Origin: Microcoleus vaginatus WJT46-NPBG5
GTDB taxonomy: Bacteria; Cyanobacteriota; Cyanobacteriia; Cyanobacteriales; Oscillatoriaceae
Direction: 5' to 3'
DNA: 64,000 bases
Assembly (NCBI GenBank): GCA_019359355.1
Contig: JAHHHM010000026.1
Location: 43,789-107,788 of the forward strand
The notes under the pieces are model-generated. The model saw nothing but the letters and a program-made list of their open reading frames with translations, had not been told where the DNA came from and searched no databases. Positions 38,701 through 45,991 of the stretch are shown piece by piece. How positions within the stretch are numbered: position 1 is the first letter of the stretch; the number at the start of each line of letters is the position of its first letter. Made by a program: the position numbers and the translations under genes.

Positions 38701-39315
38701 TATGTCGATACGCTGCGTGTCGTCCAACCAGAAGGGCCATATTTGCTAGGGGGTTCTTCGTTTGGAGGCACTGTGGCTTTCGAGATGGCACAGCAACTTG
38801 AGGCGCAGGGGCAAAAAGTGGCGCTACTTGCTCTGATAGATACTCCCGGATGGGGTTATATGCCGGCAGGGCATATAGAAGATAGTGTGGTGAAAATTAT
38901 GGCTTACTTACTCGGTTTGGGTGCTAACGTTTCCAATTCGCTGGATCGTCTTCAGCAGCTTGGCACTGAGGAGCAACTGCGCTACTTTTTGGAGCAGGGA
39001 AAGGCTGCACTAAGACTTCCTGATGGGTTCGGGTTGTCTGAGCTTCGCCAGTATCACCAGCTGTTTAAGGGACACGTTCAGGCGATGCGAAACTACATTC
39101 CCCAAGCTTATTCGGGGCAGGTTATTTTCTTCCGTGCTGGTGAACGCGATGCGTTTAATCCTCCTAACCCAGAACTAGGCTGGATTAATTTGGCTGCGGG
39201 AGGATTGCAGATTCACGAAGTACCAGGAAATCACATTACCATGCATTTCCCCCCCCACGTCCAAGTGATAGCTGAACAGCTAAAGGCTTACCTTAATGAG
39301 GCAGCAGTGGGTTAA
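32725..39315 (+). CDS. Type I polyketide synthase KS-AT-CMT-KR-ACP-TE
   Basis: This 2196-residue terminal module starts two bases after the previous stop. The KS has TACSTS (Cys about 183), EAHGTGTP and KSNLGHL. The AT has GHSIGE (about 631) and the HAFH malonyl-type motif (about 729). The C-methyltransferase has LEIGAGMG (about 1099). The KR has nucleotide motif GGLGGIG (about 1555) but DHCAAN where DYCAAN is expected, so catalytic Tyr is His1714; the Ser, Lys and Asn of the tetrad remain. The ACP has LGGDS (about 1873). The type I thioesterase has GGSSFGG (nucleophile Ser about 2011). There is no DH or ER. It should add one malonate, methylate the alpha carbon, probably leave the keto group, and release the chain. 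Confidence 0.95.
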   Translation: MDKSVMSESLEGIAIIGMVGRFPGAKNVDEFWQNLKNGVESISFFSDRELEEAGIDRAVFSEPHYVRARAVLEDIELFDASFFGFNPREAAITDPQHRLFLECAWEALESAGYNAETYEGSIGVYGGSSGINTYFLNNLHSNGELRETVGDYQIFISNDKDFLSTRVSYKLNLKGPSVTVQTACSTSLVAIGMACQSLLNYQCDMALAGASAIGVPQKAGYLYQEGMILSPDGHCRPFDAKAEGTLGGSGVGIVVLKRLEDAIADGDYIHAVIKGSAINNDGSLKIGYTAPSIDGQAEAIAQALATAEFEPETVSYIEAHGTGTPLGDPIEIAALTQVFRAGTQKKGFCAIGSVKSNLGHLDTASGVTGLIKTVQALKHKLLPPSLHFEVPNPKIDFANSPFYVNATLSEWKTNGTPRRAGVSSFGIGGTNAHVVLEEAPLIEDSGESRPWQMLLLSAKTSSALETATTNLVEHLKQNSALNLADVAHTLQVGRKAFNHRRMVVCSNLEDTVNALSNLDLKRVFTSTQDAKERPVVFMFSGQGSQYVKMAFELYEKEPTFRDCINQCSEILKPYLKLDLRHVLYPKDEQIEEATLQLKQTAITQPALFTIEYALSQLWLEWGVRPTAMIGHSIGEYVAACLAGVFSLEDALALVAKRGQLMQQMPPGSMLAVPLPENEVQPLLGDKLSLAVINGQSSCVVAGTADAIEGLQQKLLDQGVECRCLHTSHAFHSQMMEPILEPFEELVKKVALKPPQMPYISNVTGTWITAAQATNPSYWATHLRQTVRFADGLQELLKKPEQILLEIGPGRTLTTLAKQHPDCTADRIVLSSLRHPQDGQSDLAFLLTTFGKLWLTGIQVNWSGFYAYERRYRLPLPTYPFERQRHWIEAKSLPAQNTPISNPILWESLVEAGLMQSQIGIEKFDNSTYLEKKQSLDRLCIAYMNLALQNLGAFSNPSQGYSLEELFHQFQVLPRYQQLLSGWLKVLVTQGQLKQEGEKFTNFIPFPKNSLNALVEQVRIQWQDNLQWIDTIQICGENLAAVLLGKEDPLALTFTGGSFDKMENLAQEWPVFHYCNGIVRASLQQVVKSLSPQVNLRILEIGAGMGLTTVDIMPILPPKQTSYTFTDVGRLFLDRGKEKFSAYPFVDYRLLDIEQPPENQGYEPHSFDVIIAANVLHVTRNIGETLAHARSLLAPEGIVLIWEITQHQLDFDIVDGLAMRPLADGERSQGNPFLSKEQWFEALRDNGFVEMTALPETEALGHHILVAKASSPAANSAPLAFTVSQEKILSNQVTTGKKPNIADWFYIPSWKRSLLPARKANLLPAQSCWLVFADECGLGDKIVKHLEQENQDVITVKVGQEFASQGNGVYTLNPQQSEDYNTLVTELSTQNKTPKTIVHLWNVTPEDSTELGIQLLDNSQNLGFYSLMFLAQAIGKQNLTDELQIGVVSNNIQEVTGEEVLFPEKATVLGPCKVIPQEYPNITCQNIDVVLPNSGSRQEEKLISDLLAELRTKPSELSVAYRGNHRWVQTFEPMQLDGTLEEIPRLKEGGVYLITGGLGGIGLELAEYLAQTVRAKLVLIGRSPIPESNQWEQWLSNHDEQDSVSRKIRKLQAIKKLGAEVLVIAADVANLEQMQKAIAQACEQFDTIDGAIHAAGIAPAGMIQLKTPEMIENLLAPKVKGTLILDALLKDFNLDFLVLCSSLNSILATMGLVDHCAANAFLDAFAQRNTNRNGTFTVSINWDGWQEVGQAANTMMPAELEKWREESLKHAILPKEGVDAFSRIVKTALPQVLVSTQDFLMLIEQHHASKGSLFLEAIQKANPSKLIESRPELKNAYLAPRNSLEKTISGIWQKCLGVEGLGIHDDFFELGGDSLLAVHLLSKLSESTKTKLSPHSLLKAPTIAALAELIEETSSAQKLTNRPGNKALPPSLVEIQTGIKQPLFLVHPAGGQIYVYRDLAHHLGSDQPVYGLQSQSADEETDAFLCVEEMAANYVDTLRVVQPEGPYLLGGSSFGGTVAFEMAQQLEAQGQKVALLALIDTPGWGYMPAGHIEDSVVKIMAYLLGLGANVSNSLDRLQQLGTEEQLRYFLEQGKAALRLPDGFGLSELRQYHQLFKGHVQAMRNYIPQAYSGQVIFFRAGERDAFNPPNPELGWINLAAGGLQIHEVPGNHITMHFPPHVQVIAEQLKAYLNEAAVG

Positions 39316-39370
39316 TTCTGAGGGAACTCTCCCACTTTTGTAGAAAGATTACTTTCTTTTGTGGCTTTGT

Positions 39371-39398
39371 AAAGCAGGCATCCCGCCTGCTTTTTTTT
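39371..39398 (+). terminator. Rho-independent terminator of the NRPS-PKS operon
   Basis: AAAGCAGGC (39371-39379) pairs with GCCTGCTTT (39385-39393) over a 5-base loop and runs into eight Ts (39391-39398), 55 bases after the PKS stop. This closes the 21-kb operon. The convergent nuclease gene ends at 39449. Confidence 0.92.
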
Positions 39399-39448
39399 GC
39401 GCCGGCTTTACCCACCTTCGCCTCATTCAAACGAGAAAAAGGCATTCA

Positions 39449-40258
39449 TCATAGTGAAATTTCTTGAATATTCGCAAAATTTGGCAAGTTGCTCAGGGTA
39501 ATGGCTGCTTCTGCTGTCTCTCTTGATCGCTCACAACGAACCCCAAAATTACAGGCAGTACAATGACCGTTTGCCACCGGCACTTGAGGGAACGATTCTC
39601 CTATTTCTTGATACTGTTGCAGCCAAAGATCCAAATTGCTCAATAAGTGCGTTAAATCCGTTTTTGCCTGTTTGTGCAAAGAGTCATTATATGAAAATTT
39701 TTGGCTTTGTAAGGATGGCAGCTCTGACGTTTCTACCGGAGACTGAACAAACCAATAAGTCATGGAAATTTGTTCAGGTAAATAGTCGCTTGTTTCTGCC
39801 AGAACATAAAGATATAATCGCGTTTGCCAATTTTTTTCTAACCGGCTTCTATTTTGCGGGCTGGGATAGGTTTTCCAGTCAAGTATTTGAGCGCTTTTCG
39901 CTTCAGCAACTAACAAATCGTAAATAACTGTGAGCAAATACCCTTGAAAATTTAACGTGCGGCAATGCTCAGCTTGACGAAAAACACCGCTATTTTTAGC
40001 CGGGTCGGGGGTTAAAATTTCCGGTGCTGCATTAAGAAAAGCCGTCAGACAGCGCTCTAATTGAGGGTCTTCTTCTATCAAAGATTCTATAGGTAAACCC
40101 AATTCTCGCTGCTGCATCAGTAAATGAAACCGGCTTCCCCAATCTTGCCGGTCTTGCTGTTCTGGGGAAGCCGGTGAACTCAATTGTTCCAGGTAGGTGT
40201 TTTGAAATTTGCGGGGGCAAGTCTCTAAAAGATTTAGCTGCCCTTGGGATAAGCGCAT
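39449..40258 (-). CDS. PD-(D/E)XK exonuclease-family protein with Fe-S-type cysteines (AddB/RecB/Cas4-like)
   Basis: This 269-residue protein has the RecB/Cas4 nuclease architecture: N-terminal LSQGQLNLLETCPRKFQNTYL with Cys15, active-site Asp and Lys in ILDWKTY (about 125-131), a QxxxY-type motif in QTRLYLYVLAE, and a C-terminal cluster CTACNFGVRC. One Cys before the nuclease core and three after it are the ligands of the 4Fe-4S cluster in AddB/Cas4-type nucleases. No CRISPR array or helicase is adjacent, so it is probably a stand-alone DNA-repair-type nuclease. It is followed by the fibrillin gene upstream in the same direction. Confidence 0.85.
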   Translation of the reverse strand: MRLSQGQLNLLETCPRKFQNTYLEQLSSPASPEQQDRQDWGSRFHLLMQQRELGLPIESLIEEDPQLERCLTAFLNAAPEILTPDPAKNSGVFRQAEHCRTLNFQGYLLTVIYDLLVAEAKSAQILDWKTYPSPQNRSRLEKNWQTRLYLYVLAETSDYLPEQISMTYWFVQSPVETSELPSLQSQKFSYNDSLHKQAKTDLTHLLSNLDLWLQQYQEIGESFPQVPVANGHCTACNFGVRCERSRETAEAAITLSNLPNFANIQEISL

Positions 40259-40286
40259 ATCAGTTTTTAAGTTCAGAATTTTGAAT

Positions 40287-40874
40287 TTATCGCCCTTTGG
40301 TCAGCACAAACACACTGCCTTCGTTGCCGCGACCGACCCGCAGGTCTTCGTCTAAATAGGTAATATCTAACCAACCTTGCTGTTCGCGGCTTTCAATGGG
40401 AAAATCAATGGCGATAAATTTTTTGCCGGCTTCTATTTGCTCGATTAAATCTCCGGGTGATTGATAGTTAATTAAGCGCTGTATCCCGATAATTGAGCGA
40501 TTGAATTTTACTTGAACTCGGCGTTCAGAAACCGGCTCAAAGGTAGCGGCAACGCTAACAATACCTTCTAAATAAGGCACACCATAAACTTCGGCAATGT
40601 TATAAACTTTTGCGTCTTTGGCACGGATGCACTGATAAATTTGGCCGAGTTTGAGCAAAGGGAACTGATCAATCCCTAAAAGTCCCCGACTGGTGGTGTA
40701 AAGCAAGCGCCAATTTCCATCAAGCATTTCGGCAGCTTCTACAGGTCGGGGAGTGGGGTTGCGGTCTTCCAGTTGGGCAACTGCCGCGAGAATGGCCAGT
40801 TTATCGGTTTCGGTTGCCAGCAGTCCGCGATTTTTGCCGGCAATTACTTCTAATAAGTCAGATTTTCCTATCAT
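40287..40874 (-). CDS. PAP/fibrillin (plastid-lipid-associated) family protein
   Basis: This 195-residue lipocalin-like protein of cyanobacteria and plastids binds lipophilic molecules in plastoglobules and thylakoids. The family N-terminus is seen in LLEVIAGKNRGLLATETDK, followed by the typical LDGNWRLLYTTSRGLLGID strand-turn and the C-terminal GWLDITYLDEDLRVGRGNEGSVFVL block with the conserved acidic/Arg residues. No signal peptide is present. It is transcribed with, and 28 bases upstream of, the nuclease gene. Confidence 0.9.
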   Translation of the reverse strand: MIGKSDLLEVIAGKNRGLLATETDKLAILAAVAQLEDRNPTPRPVEAAEMLDGNWRLLYTTSRGLLGIDQFPLLKLGQIYQCIRAKDAKVYNIAEVYGVPYLEGIVSVAATFEPVSERRVQVKFNRSIIGIQRLINYQSPGDLIEQIEAGKKFIAIDFPIESREQQGWLDITYLDEDLRVGRGNEGSVFVLTKGR

Positions 40875-40949
40875 AATTGTTGTTATTTGTTAGGTAGAAT
40901 TCCGTCTTGTAGGGGCGCAATTCGCAGCGTGCCTCTACGGAGGATAAAA

Positions 40950-42626
40950 TTATTGAAGGCGCAAAACATCAAATTTTAAGAGATAAACCAAGGTGCGAGA
41001 TAGATATTTTGCTTGGGCGGGATTTTGATTGGCAAACCGGCTGAGGATATCTCCCACAGAAAGAGAACCCTCCTGTTTAATGGTAGCTAAAATTGAATCG
41101 ACAGTGGCCGCCGGCGTTCTTCTCGGTGAACCAAAATTCGTGTTCCAGGTTTTTCGCAGTCCCTCTAAATGTGCCGGCGTGGCCATTGAACCCAAACTGA
41201 GAACCATTTTGCTGTCCAGATGGGCCGTTGAATAGTGACTCAACCACCGGAAAGGATCGTCACACAGAGGATAAGCTGGAGCACCGGCAGGCGTCGGGAA
41301 AGACACGGGCTTTTGAGTGCGAATTTCAGCGAGTTCTTGCCATAATCTTTCGTAAGCAGGGATGATAACTTTCCAATCGTAAACCTCCCTCGCCCTAGTT
41401 TTACCATTTTCTCCCATGCGCTGCCTCAGCCCGCTATCCTCAATTAAAGCAATCAGCGAGCGACTGCAAGCCTCAATATCAACAGCCGTTACCATCGACG
41501 CATGACCGATGTAAGAACTGTAATTCAAATTGTCATTAAGATAACTGGATGCGAAATCGATGCCATCTGCTGATGCCGGCATAATTGTGGGAATTCTAAA
41601 CCCATCAATTTCATGACGCACCGATTCTTGATAGCCGTCCCAATCGGAAACAATCACCGGCAGTCCTTGAGACATGGCTTCAATTGGTGTTAAACCAAAT
41701 GTTTCTTGAATATTATCGGCTAGAGATATAAAAATATCAGCAACAGACCAGATTCCTGAACGAATTGCCGGCTCACGTCCGTCTAGAAAAATTGCATTCA
41801 CGGAAGGACAGAATCGTTGAGGACTGTTTTTGCCGTCAGCCTCTTCCCTCGCATCTTCAAACCAGCCGGCCTGGATTAGATGCACTTTCGCGCCGGTTGC
41901 TTGAACAGCCCGTTCCAAAGCCAAATACATCGGCACTGGATGGGCTTTTGCATAGAAAATTAAGCGCCCTACAAACAGAACCACAATATCATCGGGAGCG
42001 ATGCCAAGTTCTTGACGCATCCGGCTGCGAATCTCTTGCGCCTCACTGCCTTGGGGAAATGCATCACAATCAACACCCAGGGGAATAATGGGCAGTTGGA
42101 TCTCAGTCTCAGGCTTGCTGCCGGTGCGTTGACCTAAATACTCAGCCCATGTTTCTAAAAGACGTTCAACAGCCGTTTTAACCGCAACAGACGTGCAAAT
42201 TAAAGCGTCCCAAGGCTGCACCGGCGCTATCAGTAAATCTCCAATTGCTTTCGTTGCCGGCCTGCTGACAATGGTGTGAGTCACCCCACAAATGCTGTAA
42301 GCACGCTCATCGGTAAATCGCCGCATCCAAACCAAGTCAGAAATGCTGGGATCGGGTTTATAGATACCACCGGCTTCAGCAAGGCTTGTAGGATTGTCAG
42401 CCGGTAGCCACCGGACAGGACGGGGGCGTTTTGCCCAAGGTTCTATTCGTTGGCAAAAATCGCTGAAATCTTGCCGTTGCCCTGTGTAACAGTAGAGACG
42501 CTCTGCTGTTCCGTACTTGACTAAACCTTTAAGAAAACCCTCACCCGCCGCTTGGCGACCAAGCAGTTGTTTACCACTCGTATCGAAACCATCCTTGATA
42601 TAAAAAACAGCCGAACTCGTACTCAT
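40950..42626 (-). CDS. Glycosyltransferase family 4-type protein
   Basis: This GT-B fold glycosyltransferase has about 558 residues. The donor-binding part shows VVLFVGRLIFYAKAHP followed by FGLTPIEAMSQGLPVIVSDWDGY, with the E-x7-E arrangement of GT4 enzymes. The N-terminal part starts MSTSSAVFYIKDGFDTSGKQ. A C-terminal extension of about 130 residues follows the GT domain and resembles a helical winged region (LEGLRKTW, DSILATIKQEGSLSVGDIL). I prefer the ATG at 42626; an in-frame ATG at 42671 overlaps the TTGAT sequence at the left edge of the neighbouring insertion element. The donor sugar and acceptor are unknown; polysaccharide or glycoprotein synthesis is plausible. Confidence 0.82.
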   Translation of the reverse strand: MSTSSAVFYIKDGFDTSGKQLLGRQAAGEGFLKGLVKYGTAERLYCYTGQRQDFSDFCQRIEPWAKRPRPVRWLPADNPTSLAEAGGIYKPDPSISDLVWMRRFTDERAYSICGVTHTIVSRPATKAIGDLLIAPVQPWDALICTSVAVKTAVERLLETWAEYLGQRTGSKPETEIQLPIIPLGVDCDAFPQGSEAQEIRSRMRQELGIAPDDIVVLFVGRLIFYAKAHPVPMYLALERAVQATGAKVHLIQAGWFEDAREEADGKNSPQRFCPSVNAIFLDGREPAIRSGIWSVADIFISLADNIQETFGLTPIEAMSQGLPVIVSDWDGYQESVRHEIDGFRIPTIMPASADGIDFASSYLNDNLNYSSYIGHASMVTAVDIEACSRSLIALIEDSGLRQRMGENGKTRAREVYDWKVIIPAYERLWQELAEIRTQKPVSFPTPAGAPAYPLCDDPFRWLSHYSTAHLDSKMVLSLGSMATPAHLEGLRKTWNTNFGSPRRTPAATVDSILATIKQEGSLSVGDILSRFANQNPAQAKYLSRTLVYLLKFDVLRLQ

Positions 42627-42675
42627 CCTCAGATGACTCCCGTTCACATCTTTTTTTGACAGTCTGACCATTGAT

Positions 42676-43976
42676 CATAAGTACCTCACGGAAGTTTGGA
42701 AACCGAGTGTCTCAAGACGCTCGGAGAAAAAACGACACGGGTACTAAAGTACCCGTCCCTTCTGGATGAGTTATGATACCCTTATGACTCAATCCCTGTC
42801 TGTTAAGTGCAAGCTAATAGTCCCCATAGAGTTGCGGTCGGATATTGACCAAACCTTGCATGGGTTTGCTGATGCTTGTAATCAGATTTTGCAGGTTGCC
42901 CAGCGAGATCAGTGTTGGAATACTAACAAGCTTCACCATAAGGTTTACAAGCCAGTCAGAGAATCTACTGGCCTTAAAGCCAACCATGTTTGTCAGGCGA
43001 TTAGACGAGTGATTGGCAACGCTAAAGCCCTGAAGCAAATTCATAAATTCCGACCGACTTCGATCAGCCTGGATGTCCGCACGTTCAAATATGTCGCAGC
43101 CACTCAATCTGTCGGTGTCACCCTAAAGTCTGGCCGACATAACTTTAAGCTGTCCATCGGTGGGTATCAGATTGCATTGCTCAGAGGTCAAAACCTGACG
43201 AGTGCAACACTGAATAGAACCAGGAAGGGAGACTACTACATCAATTTTGGGGTTGAGATTGACACTCCACCCACGGGCAAAACGCCCAAGGTGATTGGGG
43301 TCGATTTGGGGCGTAGAGATATTGCCACAACCTCCACTGGAAACAGTTGGAGTGGGGAAAAGATTCAAGCCATGCGTGACCGATATAGCAAGGTCAGGGC
43401 GAATGTTCAACGCAAACGCACTCGCAACTCTAGACGGTTGCTCAGAAGGCTTCAGGGCAGAGAACAACGCTTTCAGAAGTGGTTGAATCACAACATCAGC
43501 AAGCAACTGGTACAAGAGGCAAAACAGCTTGATTGTGCATTGGCTTTTGAGGAATTGACCGGAATTCGGGAGAGTCTGAATCAGAAGCCTAGAAGCAAGA
43601 CGGAACGGCGGAGAACGAACAATTGGGCGTTTTTTCAGTTGCGTCTGTTTGTGCAGTATAAAGCCCTGATTGCAGGGGTAACAGTGGTATTTGTTCCTCC
43701 TGCCTACACTTCGCAAACTTGTTGCCGATGTGGACACATTCACCCTGACAAAGGGAAGCCTTATCGGAGCGGCAAGCGTTTTAAGTGTGGTCATTGTAAG
43801 CTCGACCATGATGCTGATGTAAATGCGGCTCTAAATATTGCCGCGCTGGGGGTGTCTTTTGTAAGCGCACCCGAACGTCCGGGCTTGTGTTGTCAACTAC
43901 AAGGGCAATCGTCCTTGCTGGTTAACGCATAAGTTTGGGCGAAAGCCCCGCGACTTCAGTTTGGGGTGAGCTTACA
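42676..43976 (+). mobile_element. IS200/IS605-type element carrying only tnpB (IS1341-like)
   Basis: Left side: TTGAT at 42671-42675 is the type of target-adjacent motif known for ISDra2. It is followed by two hairpins, CGAG...CTCG (about 42703-42722) and GGGTACT-AA-AGTACCC (about 42738-42753). Right side: after tnpB, GCCCCGCGACTTCAGTTTGGGG (43945 onwards) forms the 3' stem typical of the right end and omega-RNA scaffold, ending near CTTACA. There is no tnpA, so mobility would need a transposase in trans. Exact ends are estimates by eye. Confidence 0.65.
42784..43932 (+). CDS. tnpB: TnpB, RNA-guided endonuclease of IS200/IS605 family
   Basis: About 382 residues from the ATG at 42784 (MTQSLSVKCKLIV); an ATG at 42766 adds six. 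TnpB proteins use an omega RNA from the element's right end to cut DNA next to a short motif. The RuvC residues look complete: Asp in GVDLGRRD, Glu in AFEELTGI, and Asp in DHDADVNAALNIA. The zinc ribbon is intact with TCCRCGH and FKCGHC. Length and termini fit an active protein, not a decayed copy. The gene lies between the divergent glycosyltransferase and the DUF3134 gene. Confidence 0.93.
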   Translation: MTQSLSVKCKLIVPIELRSDIDQTLHGFADACNQILQVAQRDQCWNTNKLHHKVYKPVRESTGLKANHVCQAIRRVIGNAKALKQIHKFRPTSISLDVRTFKYVAATQSVGVTLKSGRHNFKLSIGGYQIALLRGQNLTSATLNRTRKGDYYINFGVEIDTPPTGKTPKVIGVDLGRRDIATTSTGNSWSGEKIQAMRDRYSKVRANVQRKRTRNSRRLLRRLQGREQRFQKWLNHNISKQLVQEAKQLDCALAFEELTGIRESLNQKPRSKTERRRTNNWAFFQLRLFVQYKALIAGVTVVFVPPAYTSQTCCRCGHIHPDKGKPYRSGKRFKCGHCKLDHDADVNAALNIAALGVSFVSAPERPGLCCQLQGQSSLLVNA

Positions 43977-44059
43977 AACATACCTTCAGCCGGCTCGTGT
44001 AAGATGACTTAGGGCACAAGTTGCAATAGCGGATCGACTTTAGTCGTGGGAGTGTAAGA

Positions 44060-44299
44060 ATGTATAACCCTTCTCTGCGTCAAGAACCTCGTCATGAGCC
44101 GGCGGATGTCATTCCATTGAATCAAGAGACTTCCCTTTTAGACTGGCTGGAAAACACAGGTCGCTTGATAGCCCGTGACTCTCACGAGCTTGCGGGCTAT
44201 CTGGATGAGGAAGAAGAAATTTCTGAACTGATGGCTGTGGATGAGGGCACCTTTGACCTCGATGATGATGATGATGATGAGCTTGATTTGGAGGAATAA
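44060..44299 (+). CDS. DUF3134 family protein
   Basis: This 79-residue acidic protein is confined to cyanobacteria. It begins MYNPSLRQEPRHEPADVIPL, with SLLDWLENTGRLIARD in the middle, both family hallmarks. The C-terminus is a run of Asp/Glu (FDLDDDDDDELDLEE), probably disordered. Function is unknown. GGGAGTG upstream of the ATG is a good ribosome site. It precedes mraY in the same direction. Confidence 0.85.
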   Translation: MYNPSLRQEPRHEPADVIPLNQETSLLDWLENTGRLIARDSHELAGYLDEEEEISELMAVDEGTFDLDDDDDDELDLEE

Positions 44300-44530
44300 A
44301 GACTAAAAACGACGTGTGAGGGGTGTATTCGCTCACCCAGCGTACAGGTAGCGCATTGGCTAAAGTGGGGAGTGTGGAGTGCAAATCATTTCTACCTCTC
44401 AAACTCCCACTGCCTTGAGTTTTCATCCCAAATCCTTGACCCTTAACCCTTTACCCCTCACACTTTTTTTTGAGCGGAGACTTGAGCGCTGTCTTCGGAT
44501 TATTGGTGTGTGGAGTGAAATAAAAATTTT

Positions 44531-45664
44531 GTGGACGCTAAATCATTTTCTGGCAACGCATTAAACCTTTCAGGCACGAATCTGTTTTGGCTGCTGGGCG
44601 TTGGGCTGAGTGCGGCAGCGCTAATTTTGGATTGGACAGCCGGCAGGTTTCTCAATTTAGGGTTCTCCCTGACGTTGCCCCTGTTGGTTTCTGCCTTGCT
44701 AACAGCGGGGTTGGGCTACTGGGTGGTTCCGCTACTACAGCAGCTAAAAACCGGCCAAATTATTCGAGAGGATGGCCCTCAGGCACATTTGAAAAAAGCC
44801 GGCACTCCGACAATGGGCGGGGTGTTTTTTGTGCCGGTGGGCGTGCTGATGGCGCTGTTGTGGTCTAGTTTTTCGCCGGCAGTTCCCGCATCCGATTTCA
44901 TCTCTGTGATTGCTGTAGCCGCCTTAACGCTTGCCTATGGCTTCATTGGCTGGCTAGACGACTGGCAAATCCTACGCCGCAAATCGAATAAAGGCATTTC
45001 CCCTCAAATGAAACTTGCCTTACAAGTAGGATTTGGGGGGCTGTTTTGTCTGTGGTTGCTCATCCAGGCGTACTTTCTAAAATCGGTTGAGCCGGCAAGT
45101 ATCACGACAATTCTTTTACCTCTCGGTTTAGCGATTCCTTTAGGGTTGCTATTTTGGCCCTTTGCAGTGTTTGTGCTGGTGGCAGAAAGTAACGCCACCA
45201 ACCTCACCGATGGCGTCGATGGACTAATGGGCGGACTCGGTGCCATCGCTTTCCTGGGTTTCGCTACAGTGGTTGCACCAACCTCTGCCGGTTTAGCAAT
45301 TTTCTGCGCCTGCCTCAGTGGTAGCTGTCTCGGTTTCGTCGCTCACAACCGCAACCCTGCTCGTGTTTTTATGGGAGATACCGGCTCTTTGGCACTGGGA
45401 GGCGCTTTAGCAGCCGTCGCGATTCTTACAAATAGCCTCTGGAGTCTTTTTATTATCGGCGGCATTCTAATCGTTGAAACGCTGTCTGTGATGGCTCAAG
45501 TGGGATATTACAAAGCCACAAAAGGCCCAGATGGAATTGGCAAACGCCTGTTTAAAATGGCACCAATTCACCATCATTTAGAACTTTCTGGATGGCGAGA
45601 AATCAAAATTGTTGGCGTATTTTATGTGATTAATGCGATCTTGGTTTTACTCGCTCTAATATGA
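44531..45664 (+). CDS. mraY: Phospho-N-acetylmuramoyl-pentapeptide-transferase
   Basis: It transfers phospho-MurNAc-pentapeptide from the UDP-linked precursor to undecaprenyl phosphate, forming lipid I at the inner membrane. The 377-residue protein has about ten hydrophobic helices and MraY/GlcNAc-1-P transferase motifs: KKAGTPTMGG, the DD pair in GWLDDWQILRR, NATNLTDGVDGL, FMGDTGSLALGG and the signature PIHHHLELSGW. The start is GTG at 44531. The family-standard C-terminus is complete. Confidence 0.96.
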   Translation: MDAKSFSGNALNLSGTNLFWLLGVGLSAAALILDWTAGRFLNLGFSLTLPLLVSALLTAGLGYWVVPLLQQLKTGQIIREDGPQAHLKKAGTPTMGGVFFVPVGVLMALLWSSFSPAVPASDFISVIAVAALTLAYGFIGWLDDWQILRRKSNKGISPQMKLALQVGFGGLFCLWLLIQAYFLKSVEPASITTILLPLGLAIPLGLLFWPFAVFVLVAESNATNLTDGVDGLMGGLGAIAFLGFATVVAPTSAGLAIFCACLSGSCLGFVAHNRNPARVFMGDTGSLALGGALAAVAILTNSLWSLFIIGGILIVETLSVMAQVGYYKATKGPDGIGKRLFKMAPIHHHLELSGWREIKIVGVFYVINAILVLLALI

Positions 45665-45985
45665 TTAAGCCACAAGGACAGGGTTCTGTGATCAAAAATG
45701 TGTCCCTCGGGGCCGCTGTCCTTTTTGGTTTTCTATTTCTCTATTTCCTACTATCCAAGCGGGGGTATTTACCGCCTCCCCTCTATTTTGCAGACTTAGT
45801 CTGTGGAAATAATGGTAAAAAAATATAGATCAATGGTAGAACAGGCTTTGGAGCTTTCTCCATCTGAGGTGCGGCAACGCAAGGAGCTTTCGTCGTTCGC
45901 CTACTGTCGGAGTTGGTACTGTCCCAGATTCAAGCTTAAATAGGTACTAAACAGCTTGTTAGTACCTATTAAATAGGTATTGTAC
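45665..45985. other. Intergenic region between mraY and fic, 321 bases
   Basis: It contains the mraY terminator-like hairpin and a palindromic repeat (listed separately). A 43-codon frame at 45812-45943 (MVKKYRSMVEQALELSPSEV...) has no family I recognise. It ends exactly in the palindrome and may be chance or a remnant. Confidence 0.4.
45674..45725 (+). terminator. Probable mraY terminator
   Basis: AAGGACAG (45674-45681) pairs with CTGTCCTT (45716-45723), followed by a T-run (TTTTTGG). The loop is long (34 bases) and partly self-complementary. It lies 10 bases after the mraY stop. Confidence 0.55.
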
Positions 45986-45991
45986 CTATTT
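45939..45991. repeat. Double palindrome built from AATAGGTA(C) units at the 3' end of fic
   Basis: AATAGGTACTAA (45939-45950) pairs perfectly with TTAGTACCTATT (45959-45970). Directly after it, AAATAGGTA (45971-45979) pairs with TACCTATTT (45983-45991). The second palindrome overlaps the fic stop codon (complement of 45986-45988). Four copies of one half-site suggest either a protein-binding array or a transcription stop for fic. Confidence 0.6.

Noticed and set aside
39523..39927. 134-codon plus-strand ORF inside the RecB-like nuclease
   Set aside because: Antisense to a well-supported nuclease gene with active-site and Fe-S motifs.
39449..40258. Cas4 of a CRISPR system
   Set aside because: Cas4-like fold and cysteines are present, but there is no CRISPR array or other cas gene in the window.
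43123..43809. 228-codon minus-strand ORF across tnpB
   Set aside because: Shadow of tnpB, whose catalytic residues and zinc ribbon are all in the plus-strand frame.
45812..45943. 43-codon ORF before the palindromes at fic
   Set aside because: No recognisable family or ribosome site; kept only as a note in the intergenic entry.
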